From Nitrospira sp. (GTDB lineage Bacteria; Nitrospirota; Nitrospiria; Nitrospirales; Nitrospiraceae): 13,298 bases of DNA. The position numbers and the translations under genes were made by a program. Each line of letters begins with the position of its first letter. The stretch's first letter is position 1. A model generated the notes under the pieces. The model ran no database searches. It had not been told where the DNA came from and was given only the letters and a program-made list of their open reading frames with translations. This document shows positions 7,025-12,673 of this stretch, one piece after another. The DNA is taken from the NCBI GenBank assembly GCA_015904055.1, contig JABMDE010000030.1:1-13298 (forward strand), written 5' to 3'.

Positions 7025-7780
7025 TTACTTCAGTCCATATCCATAACGTTCAATGATCGCTTTAGCCTGAAGTCCGCCCATAAATTCCATGAGCGCTTTA
7101 GCTGCCGGGTTGTCTTTTCCCTTTGTCAGCAAGATCATGTCTTGCCGAATCGGTTCATGTAGGTCAGCTGGCACATCCCAGTGAGCGCCCTTTCCCTTGA
7201 GCTTCGGGTCTAAGACTTGAGACAGGGCGACAAATCCCAGTTCGGCATTGCCGGATTCGATGAAACCCATGGTCTGTCCCAGGTTCTCTCCTGTCACGAT
7301 CCGAGGCTGGAGTGTTTCCCAGATCCCCAGTTTCCGCATTGTTTGCATCGCGGCGGTTCCATACGGAGCGGTCTTGGGATTGGCAATGGCCAGATGCTTG
7401 AAGTACTGAGAGTTGAGCGTGTCGGCACCTTTCAGCAAAGAGGGGGTAGGGCTCCAGAGGACCAGGCGCCCGACGGCATAGGTGACACGGCTGTCCTTGA
7501 CTCCCAGCCCTTCCTCTTCCAAGAGTTTCGGCCGTTCGACGTCGGCAGAGAAGAATACGTCGAATGGTGCCCCGTTTTTAATCTGAGAATAGAAGTTCCC
7601 GGTCGAGCCTGCTGCAACCTTGACGTTGTGGCCGGTCACTCTTTCAAATTCCAGGGCGACCTCACGGAACGGTGGAACAAAGTTGGCGGCGACGGCCACG
7701 ATCACCTGCTCGGCTGAAGCCGGGGTGGCAACCGTGCAGATTATGGCGAGCAAGCACCAGGAAAAGATCCGTTGTTTCAT
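7025..7780 (-). CDS. modA: Molybdate-binding periplasmic protein ModA
   Basis: This is the periplasmic receptor that captures molybdate (and often tungstate) and delivers it to ModBC. It has 251 residues, with a Sec signal peptide of ~23 residues (hydrophobic core WCLLAIICTV, cleavage after ASA). The mature start QVIVAVAANFVPPF, then AGSTGNFYSQI (57-67), APFDVFFSAD, NPKTAPYGTAA and ELGFVALSQV are characteristic of the AANF-type ModA subgroup. The oxyanion-contacting S59/T60 region is intact. AAGGGCAAGG lies directly upstream of ATG 7780 and serves as ribosome-binding site. It is the first gene of the minus-strand cluster; its promoter must lie in 7781-7882, shared with the divergent ABC genes. 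I saw no E. coli-type ModE box there (TATATA arms). Confidence 0.95.
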   Translation of the reverse strand: MKQRIFSWCLLAIICTVATPASAEQVIVAVAANFVPPFREVALEFERVTGHNVKVAAGSTGNFYSQIKNGAPFDVFFSADVERPKLLEEEGLGVKDSRVTYAVGRLVLWSPTPSLLKGADTLNSQYFKHLAIANPKTAPYGTAAMQTMRKLGIWETLQPRIVTGENLGQTMGFIESGNAELGFVALSQVLDPKLKGKGAHWDVPADLHEPIRQDMILLTKGKDNPAAKALMEFMGGLQAKAIIERYGYGLK

Positions 7781-7882
7781 GCCTTGCCCTTTCTAGATCC
7801 GGACTCGCAGTTGAACATACACATAATCAGAGTCTTTATTCCCTTCCACGGGTAAGCCTGCCGCGGCGGGAAGTCGGTCGAA
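7781..7882. promoter_or_regulatory. Divergent intergenic region, modA versus nitrate/sulfonate-type ABC genes
   Basis: This 102-nt gap must carry the promoter of modABC. It contains an imperfect GC palindrome around CCGCGG (about 7857-7872) and an AT-richer stretch (7815-7845) on the modA side that could hold a -10 element. No convincing -35/-10 pair, sigma54 site or ModE-type box was found. It is also the likely breakpoint that removed the 5' part of the substrate-binding protein gene whose remnant starts at 7883. Confidence 0.35.
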
Positions 7883-8089
7883 ATGTCGGTGGAAACACAG
7901 GCCAAGGCTTCGAAGGTTGCGGCGGACCCGAAGATTTCGGCGGATTTGATTGCTCATGCATGGAAACGCATCACGCTGCGTTCCGACGTGTCAAGTGAGG
8001 AGTTTCAACAATTCGTGAGTCACGCACAACGCGCAGGGTTTATGCGCACGACGCCGGATTTGGCACGGCTCATTGAAAGGTTGCAGTGA
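7883..8089 (+). pseudogene. C-terminal remnant of an ABC substrate-binding protein (SsuA/TauA/NrtA-like)
   Basis: This 68-codon ORF reads like the last ~55 residues of NMT1/SsuA-type periplasmic binding proteins: ISADLIAHAWKRITLRSDVS, a helix ending FVSHAQRAGFM, then TPDLARLIERL. In full-length relatives this follows ~250-280 residues including a signal peptide. Here the frame is closed by TAA at 7853-7855 and modA regulatory DNA begins immediately beyond. The first ATG (7883) has no good Shine-Dalgarno. The stop lies 1 nt before the ATG of the ATPase gene, where a binding-protein gene commonly sits, so the remnant keeps the original operon position. Alternatively it is still translated as a small protein that couples translation of the ATPase. 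The 5' truncation is inferred from family knowledge. Confidence 0.6.
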
Positions 8090-8090
8090 G

Positions 8091-8894
8091 ATGGAGAGTC
8101 GGCTCCCTTCTCCGGAGGTTGTTCCAACAAAACTCGTGCTTGAACAGGTCTCGAAGTGGTTTCGGACCAGTTCATTGCATGTTCAGGCGCTTGACAATGT
8201 AACGCTGCGCATTGCTGAAGGAGAGTTCGTGTGTTTGGTCGGCCCAAGCGGGTGCGGCAAATCGACCTTGTTGAACCTGATTGCGGGTCTCGACCGGCCT
8301 GATGGTGGAAGTGTGCAAGCAGATGGCCAGCCCATCAGCGGGCCTGGGCCGCACCGATTGATGATGTTCCAGGAGGCCGCGCTGTTTCCCTGGCTCACGG
8401 TGCTCGGCAATGTCCTCTTTGGCCTCAAGCTCGTTCACGGACTGAGTGCATCGGAACGTCGCGAGAAAGCCGAGTACTTTTTGGAACTCGTCGGTCTGAA
8501 GCGGTTCATGCACTCCAACGTTCATGAGCTGTCAGGCGGCATGAGACAACGAGTGGCGCTGGCTCGATCGCTGGCGCCGAATCCCAGTGTGCTGTTGATG
8601 GATGAGCCGTTTGGCGCGCTGGACGCGCTGACTCGCGAACAGCTCTATGGTGATATTCAGCGTATCTGGAGCCAGCACCGAAAGACGATTGTCTTTGTCA
8701 CCCATAATGTGCGAGAAGCCGTGTGTCTGGGGGATCGAGTCATCCTGTTTTCGCCGAATCCTGGACGAATCAGGGAAGAATTTTCTATTCCACTCCCTCG
8801 CCCGCGTGATATCAACAGCGTGGACCTGGCTCGGTACTCAACTGAAATCACCCGTGTACTGAAGGGCTACGTGCAAAACGAGGTTGTGGGATGA
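8091..8894 (+). CDS. ABC transporter ATPase, SsuB/TauB/NrtD type
   Basis: This is the cytoplasmic ATPase of a nitrate/sulfonate/taurine-family importer. It has 267 residues: Walker A GPSGCGKS (51-58), Q-loop Q94 in MMFQEAALFPWLTV, signature LSGGMRQR (147-154), Walker B VLLMDE (167-172), D-loop GALDAL and switch H205. The motif FQEAALFPW and the tail SPNPGRIREEFSIPLPRPRD are typical of SsuB/TauB/NrtCD. The chosen ATG 8091 is 1 nt past the preceding stop, with GAAAGG about 10 nt upstream; a TTG at 8073 would overlap the preceding ORF and add six residues. The gene overlaps the permease by ATGA. Substrate cannot be read from the ATPase; nitrate, cyanate, taurine and sulfonates are all possible. 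Confidence 0.92.
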   Translation: MESRLPSPEVVPTKLVLEQVSKWFRTSSLHVQALDNVTLRIAEGEFVCLVGPSGCGKSTLLNLIAGLDRPDGGSVQADGQPISGPGPHRLMMFQEAALFPWLTVLGNVLFGLKLVHGLSASERREKAEYFLELVGLKRFMHSNVHELSGGMRQRVALARSLAPNPSVLLMDEPFGALDALTREQLYGDIQRIWSQHRKTIVFVTHNVREAVCLGDRVILFSPNPGRIREEFSIPLPRPRDINSVDLARYSTEITRVLKGYVQNEVVG

Positions 8895-9661
8895 TCGCAC
8901 GTTGGACGATAGCCTCCCTCTTTTTTGCGTCGCTGATCGGCCTGTGGCAGCTGGCCGTGAACGCCCAGTTCTGGTCCCCGTTGCTCTTGCCGTCACCGAC
9001 GAACGTCTTCGTCTATATCTGGTCTGCTGTTGAAGACGGCACCCTGTGGGAAGCCACTCTGGTGACGGTGCGACGCCTTCTCGTCGGATATGGGTTTGGC
9101 ATTCTCATCGGCCTTCCATTAGGTCTGCTGACGGCGTCCTTCAGATGGTCTCAAGATACGATCGGTGTGCTCGCATTGGGCCTTCAAACACTTCCGAGCG
9201 TGTGCTGGGTGCCGTTAGCTCTGCTCTGGTTCGGTCAAACGGAGTCCGCTATGCTGTTTGTGGTGGTGATGGGGACGCTGTGGTCCTTGATCATTGCGAC
9301 CGATACCGGCGTGCGGACGATTCCGCCGATTTATAGCCGCGCGGCCCGCAGCATGGGATCGTCTGGCTTCCACACCTGGACGCATGTCATTCTGCCTGCC
9401 GCGCTTCCGTTTCTTTTAAGCGGCATGAAGCAAGGATGGGCCTTTGCATGGCGGTCCTTAATGGCTGCAGAAATCTATGTGACGATTCTGACTGGGTTCG
9501 GTCTCGGGCATCTGCTGCACTATGGCCGAGAGTTGAGCGCGATGGATCAAGTCATCGGTGTGATGATTGTCATTGTTCTCATTGGATTGGCCGTCGATAA
9601 AACGCTGTTCGCTCCGATTGAACGATTTCTCCATCGCCGTTGGGGAACCGGGAGATCGTAA
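8891..9661 (+). CDS. ABC transporter permease, SsuC/TauC/NrtB type
   Basis: This inner-membrane subunit partners the preceding ATPase. It has 256 residues with about six membrane spans (first at ~5-22). The N-terminal LLLPSPTNVF motif is characteristic of SsuC/TauC/NrtB permeases. The EAA-like cytoplasmic loop is SRAARSMGSSGFHTWTHVIL (149-168) followed by PAALPFLLSGMK. Near the C-terminus, a hydrophobic segment and FAPIERFLHRRWG match the family end. ATG 8891 overlaps the ATPase stop, and GAGG lies about 9 nt upstream. No intact periplasmic binding protein of this family is in the window, so the transporter is either dead in practice or uses a receptor encoded elsewhere. The next gene starts 31 nt downstream and may share the transcript. 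Confidence 0.92.
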   Translation: MIARWTIASLFFASLIGLWQLAVNAQFWSPLLLPSPTNVFVYIWSAVEDGTLWEATLVTVRRLLVGYGFGILIGLPLGLLTASFRWSQDTIGVLALGLQTLPSVCWVPLALLWFGQTESAMLFVVVMGTLWSLIIATDTGVRTIPPIYSRAARSMGSSGFHTWTHVILPAALPFLLSGMKQGWAFAWRSLMAAEIYVTILTGFGLGHLLHYGRELSAMDQVIGVMIVIVLIGLAVDKTLFAPIERFLHRRWGTGRS

Positions 9662-9692
9662 GGGGTCGTTCATCACAAGCGGGGAGGGCAGG

Positions 9693-10595
9693 ATGAGGAT
9701 GCTGCGAGCGAGATGGATGACACCATGGCATCTCTTTGCTGCGCTGACTATCGTGTGTGCGTATGGACCTGCTGCCGTGGCGCAACAATTCGGGACTCCG
9801 AAGGGAGACGAAGGCACCCGCATCTTCAAGGCGACGGAACACCCCCACTACAGCGGGCAATTTCATCTGTCAGGTCAGAAGGCAATTTTGATCGGAAGTA
9901 TGAAGGATGAGGCTCCCTGGGATCACCTCGATTACGCCGGCAAGCGTCTGACCGCAGTGCAGGGCACGATCGACATTGACGTGAATGAACTCACGAACAA
10001 CGGCCAGGTCGTCGCCGAATTTGTCGAGGGCGGTGACCGGTATCGGATCGTCTTTGACCGGTTCGCCGCGAAAGCTCCGTTCCAGGACGGCGGCATTGCC
10101 ACGAGGATCTATGAACATGGCGATTCGAACAACGGGGATCCTCTGTATCCGAAGACGTGGTTGTATCTCGGAGGGTGGGGCATAGCGACGATGCACAAGA
10201 ACGATCAGGTGCTCTTCAAGGACTATGATGCCCATTTTATGGTGATGGAACGGTCCCGCGATCCCAAGACTCACGCAGTGCGTTATCCGACGAAACGGAC
10301 ATTGCCAGGCGGCGAAACCGACCCGGCCGGCATGGAAATCGATCTGTGGGTTCGATCAAAAGAACAGAACACCAAGAATTTCCCCCCGTTTGAAACATTC
10401 GTCCATCTCTGCTGGGAAGAAGTCGATCTTTCTGCCGGCGCAAATGCTCGCCGGCAAGAAAGATCGCCGGGTCGCAGCCGGCGACAGAGATTTCTTGCTC
10501 CATGGTCTGTCGATCTCGAGAAGGTTTCACGCGGACGGTCGAGTCTGGTTTTCTTCCGAGTGGTTCAACGAGATAGCCATCAGCCGGGATGGTGA
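9693..10595 (+). CDS. Secreted protein of unknown function, copy 1, with chimeric C-terminus
   Basis: It begins with a Sec signal peptide (basic MRMLRARW, hydrophobic LFAALTIVCAY, cleavage after AVA30). Residues 33-244 are ~94% identical to copy 2 (11172-11924), with no gaps. The mature part is polar and rich in His, Asp and aromatics (EHPHYSGQFH, YEHGDSNNGD, MHKNDQ, DYDAHFMVMERS). I do not recognise a family. After WEEV (residue 244, nt 10424) similarity stops. The last 56 residues are Arg/Ser-rich and read antisense to a regulator relic, so they are probably meaningless. Copy 2 ends after six more residues, so copy 1 has lost its native 3' end. ATG 9693 has GGAGGG about 5 nt upstream; ATG 9699 in the same frame is possible. 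The 31-nt gap to the permease suggests read-through from the ABC operon. Confidence 0.8.
   Translation: MRMLRARWMTPWHLFAALTIVCAYGPAAVAQQFGTPKGDEGTRIFKATEHPHYSGQFHLSGQKAILIGSMKDEAPWDHLDYAGKRLTAVQGTIDIDVNELTNNGQVVAEFVEGGDRYRIVFDRFAAKAPFQDGGIATRIYEHGDSNNGDPLYPKTWLYLGGWGIATMHKNDQVLFKDYDAHFMVMERSRDPKTHAVRYPTKRTLPGGETDPAGMEIDLWVRSKEQNTKNFPPFETFVHLCWEEVDLSAGANARRQERSPGRSRRQRFLAPWSVDLEKVSRGRSSLVFFRVVQRDSHQPGW
9789..10424 (+). repeat. Direct repeat, copy 1 (636 bp, offset 1479 bp)
   Basis: This block encodes the mature part of the secreted protein and aligns without indels to 11268-11903. It starts at TTCGGGACTCCGAAGG just after the signal-peptide region and ends at GAAGTC. Upstream signal-peptide and downstream sequences are unrelated or only vaguely similar. 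Many differences are at third positions, but about 13 change the amino acid. Confidence 0.93.
10424..10466. repeat. Inverted repeat at the copy 1 / regulator-relic breakpoint
   Basis: CGATCTTTCTGCCGGCG (10424-10440) is complementary to CGCCGGCAAGAAAGATCG (10449-10466) over 17 bp with one bulged base; the loop is 8 nt. It begins at the last base of homology with copy 2. On the minus strand it falls within regulator codons (AIFLAGEHLRRQKDR). No T-tract follows. It could be a foldback scar of the rearrangement, or an incidental hairpin now placed 3' of copy 1's conserved part. Confidence 0.75.
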
Positions 10596-10964
10596 AGGAC
10601 AGTTGCTCGCCCAGTTCGGTGACGGGTCTCACGATTGTCCGCTTTCCAACCATGGAAACTTTGACTCGGACGGGTTGTGATCTCCGCTCTTCAACGCGGG
10701 GGAGGCGGCCGATCAGGGTGCCTTCAACGATGTCTTCTGCCTGGGCAAGGCTGAACAGGTCTTCGACGCGGCAGGCGAGTACCGAGGCTAAGCGGAGGGC
10801 CACGGCGGTGGTCGGCAAGTACACATTCGATTCGATGGATGAGACAGCCTGGCGCGTGATGCCTGCGCGTGTTGCGAGCTCGGACTGAGATTCTGAGTAC
10901 GGAGCAAGTTAAGGCAATTGGCAATATGGGAGGTCGGTTTGGTCGAATGCCCTGGTCGTTTCAT
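10425..10964 (-). pseudogene. Relic of an XRE-HTH plus PBP-like (molybdate-binding type) transcriptional regulator
   Basis: The minus strand encodes an HTH_3 domain split over two frames. NCLNLLRTQNLS is in one frame; QSELATRAGITRQAVSSIES then YLPTTAVALRLASVLACRVEDLF follows in another. The expected junction LSQSELA needs CAG twice; only one is present, consistent with a 4-nt deletion at 10885-10889. A linker (EGTLIGRLPRVEERR) and the start of a PBP-like domain (PF12727/COG1910-related, ending VAGCDPAIFLAGEHLRR) follow. The coding then stops dead at 10424, where copy 1 of the secreted gene begins. Such regulators are normally ~350 residues or more; about 180 remain. Start 10964 (MKRPGHSTKPTSHIANC) is the best ATG, without a clear Shine-Dalgarno. 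This regulator type combines DNA binding with a molybdate-like sensor, so it may once have governed modABC. Confidence 0.78.
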
Positions 10965-10979
10965 TAAAATCGAATAGCA

Positions 10980-11007
10980 ATAATACATGACAGATGTCAA
11001 GTATTAT
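10980..11007. promoter_or_regulatory. 28-bp near-perfect palindrome, candidate operator
   Basis: The arms ATAATACATGACA (10980-10992) and TGTCAAGTATTAT (10995-11007) are complementary at 12 of 13 positions around a GA spacer. The site lies 15 nt upstream of the relic regulator ATG and 164 nt upstream of copy 2. The minus-strand arm includes a consensus TTGACA, but a matching -10 at 16-18 nt is poor. Size, symmetry and position fit an autoregulatory operator for a dimeric HTH protein, now left without its regulator. Confidence 0.6.
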
Positions 11008-11171
11008 GGATACTGCGTTGTGGCCTTGAGACGGGTTGTCCGTGGATCGCGGCATCGGCCGGTAGATAGTAGACAAGGCTCTGCTCTGGTCGATAGATAT
11101 GGTAGAGGTGTTCCACTTCGGTAGGGAAGCCACAAACGTGGGAACCACTATTCAAAATAGAGGAGATCGCC
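11008..11171 (+). promoter_or_regulatory. Upstream region and ribosome-binding site of copy 2
   Basis: No ORF is supported in these 164 nt. A strong Shine-Dalgarno, AGAGGAGAT (11159-11167), precedes ATG 11172 with about 6-nt spacing from GGAG. A weak promoter-like pair, TAGACA then TAGATA with 18-nt spacing (within about 11070-11100), is present but unconvincing. Expression of copy 2 must start here or further upstream, because the adjacent relic points the other way. Confidence 0.4.
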
Positions 11172-11924
11172 ATGACAATGCGCCCGAATCCGTCAACGAT
11201 GTCCGCACATATCGTGAGAACAGTAATTTTTGCTCTGGTGTGTGCGCTTGCTGTTTCGGCGGAGCAGTTCGGGACTCCGAAGGGAGACGAAGGCGCACGC
11301 ATCTTCAAGGCGACGGAACACCCTCACTACAGCGGGCAATTTCATCTGTCAGGTCAGAAGGCGATGTTGATCGGAAGCATGAAGGATGAGGTTCCCTGGG
11401 ATCACCTCGATTACGCCGGGAAGCGTCTGACAGTGGTGCAGGGCACTATCGACATTGACGTGAATGAACTCACGAACAGCGGCCAAGTCGTTGCCGAATT
11501 TGTCGAGGGCGCTGACCGATATCGGATCGTCTTTGACCGGTTCGCCGCGAAAGTTCCGTTCCAGGACGGCGGCATTGCGACAAGAATTTATGAACATGGC
11601 GATTCGAACAACGGGGATCCCCTGTATCCGAAGACGTGGCTGTATCTTGGAGGGTGGGGCACAGCGACGATGCACAAGAATGATCAGGTCCTCTATAAGG
11701 ACTATGATGCCCATTTTATGGTGATGGAACGGTCCCGTGATCCTAAGACTCATGAAGTGCGTTATCCGATGAAACGGGCGTTGCCTGGTGGTGAAACCGA
11801 TCCAGCCGGCATGGAAATAGATCTGTGGGTCCGATCAAAAGAACAGAACATCAAAAATTTTCCCCCGTTTGAAACCTTTGTCCATCTCTGTTGGGAGGAA
11901 GTCACGTGGCGGAGCGCGCCATGA
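11172..11924 (+). CDS. Secreted protein of unknown function, copy 2 (intact)
   Basis: It has 250 residues and a Sec signal peptide (hydrophobic IVRTVIFALVCALAV, cleavage after VSA30). The signal peptide is unrelated to that of copy 1, while residues 33-244 are ~94% identical. The native C-terminus is WEEVTWRSAP. The mature protein (~220 aa) is soluble-looking, with histidine- and acid-rich segments and many aromatics, and no Cys pattern suggesting haem. I do not recognise a Pfam family and no catalytic motif is evident. Start ATG 11172 is supported by the strong Shine-Dalgarno; an ATG at codon 3 is possible. The stop overlaps the ATG of the next secreted protein (ATGA), so the two products are probably made together and may act together in the periplasm. 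Confidence 0.88.
   Translation: MTMRPNPSTMSAHIVRTVIFALVCALAVSAEQFGTPKGDEGARIFKATEHPHYSGQFHLSGQKAMLIGSMKDEVPWDHLDYAGKRLTVVQGTIDIDVNELTNSGQVVAEFVEGADRYRIVFDRFAAKVPFQDGGIATRIYEHGDSNNGDPLYPKTWLYLGGWGTATMHKNDQVLYKDYDAHFMVMERSRDPKTHEVRYPMKRALPGGETDPAGMEIDLWVRSKEQNIKNFPPFETFVHLCWEEVTWRSAP
11268..11903 (+). repeat. Direct repeat, copy 2 (636 bp)
   Basis: This partner of 9789-10424 has a constant 1479-bp offset and no indels. As it lies in an intact gene with its own ribosome-binding site, native 3' end and operon partner, it is likely closer to the ancestral arrangement than copy 1. Confidence 0.93.
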
Positions 11925-12595
11925 AGGTGTCGGCCAAAGCACTTCTCAGTGTGATGTTCGCGGTTTCTTTGGGCGTAGGAACGCTGTCAACTCAAGCGGA
12001 GGTTGGGGCTCCCGTGCAGGAGTGGAGCTTCGATCAGGAACAGCCAGGCACCCTTCCGAGCCACTTTTCAATTGAAACCCTGTTCGATGGAAGGCCTGCC
12101 GGCGATTGGCAAGTTCTCAGGACTGATCGCGCCAAGAGTCCGCCCAACGTGCTCGCTCAGTTGATGGCCAAAGGAGCGGAGCATGCGTACAAAGTGACGT
12201 TGGCCAAGGAAGTTGTTGCGTCCGACCTCAGCCTTCAAGTTTCGTTCTTGCCGATCCAGGGCAATGCGGACATGGGAGGCGGGCTGATCTGGCGGGCGGC
12301 CGATGATCGCAATTACTATCTGGCACGGGCCAATCCGCTGGAACAAAACATTCGCGTGTATCGGATCATAAAAGGGTTGCGGCATCTGTTGCAGAGCTTC
12401 GATCAGACGATTGATGTCAGGCAGTGGCATCTGCTGCGTGTGACCCATCGCGGATGTCAGATCACGGTGTTCTACGATGACAAGCAGGTCCTGGATCTCT
12501 GTGATAAGACTTTCCAGGGTGGGGCGATAGGATTGTGGACAAAATCCGATGCCGTGACGTATTTCGATGATCTTCAGTTGCAGCAGTTGAAATAA
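11921..12595 (+). CDS. Secreted LamG/DUF1080-like beta-sandwich protein
   Basis: It has 224 residues with a Sec signal peptide of ~26 residues (LLSVMFAVSLGVG, cleavage near TQA). The mature part follows the concanavalin-like jelly-roll pattern of DUF1080/LamG proteins: WSFDQEQPGTLPSHF, GDWQVLRTDRAKSPPNVLAQL, DLSLQVSFLPIQGNADMGGGLIW-type strands, NYYLARANPLEQNIRVYRI, WHLLRVTHRGCQITVFYDDK and a final GGAIGLWTKSDAVTYFDDL. The last motif is typical of these domains. A carbohydrate-binding or structural role is inferred; glycosidase activity cannot be claimed. ATG 11921 is chosen because it begins the signal peptide and overlaps the copy 2 stop; the frame is open upstream to 11891, but that stretch belongs to copy 2. 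Confidence 0.85.
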   Translation: MKVSAKALLSVMFAVSLGVGTLSTQAEVGAPVQEWSFDQEQPGTLPSHFSIETLFDGRPAGDWQVLRTDRAKSPPNVLAQLMAKGAEHAYKVTLAKEVVASDLSLQVSFLPIQGNADMGGGLIWRAADDRNYYLARANPLEQNIRVYRIIKGLRHLLQSFDQTIDVRQWHLLRVTHRGCQITVFYDDKQVLDLCDKTFQGGAIGLWTKSDAVTYFDDLQLQQLK

Positions 12596-12673
12596 TTGGG
12601 CTCCGACACGATAGAACCGGTTGGATATCGCCCCCTCGCTTCGATACACTGCTCGACGCTCAAGGAGTCATCG

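Noticed and set aside
7781..7882. ModE-type operator upstream of modA
   Set aside because: No TATATA-arm dyad was found; short AT-rich stretches lack symmetry.
9567..9692. Longer start for secreted protein copy 1 inside the permease gene
   Set aside because: ATG 9693 has a good ribosome-binding site and begins a proper signal peptide; the upstream stretch is the permease C-terminus read in another frame.
10237..10424. Extension of the minus-strand regulator frame past the breakpoint
   Set aside because: Here the frame is antisense to the secreted-protein copy 1, and the PBP-like pattern is lost exactly at the junction, so these codons are not part of the regulator.
9693..11924. Transposon or insertion sequence causing the duplication
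   Set aside because: No transposase ORF, terminal inverted repeats around the block or target-site duplication could be identified; the only inverted repeat is the short one at 10424-10466.
12068..12649. Minus-strand ORF of 193 codons opposite the LamG-like gene
   Set aside because: It has no recognisable domain and lies opposite a gene with signal peptide, coupling and clear family pattern. The minus-strand ORF at 12821-13276, opposite the J-domain gene, was dropped for the same reason.
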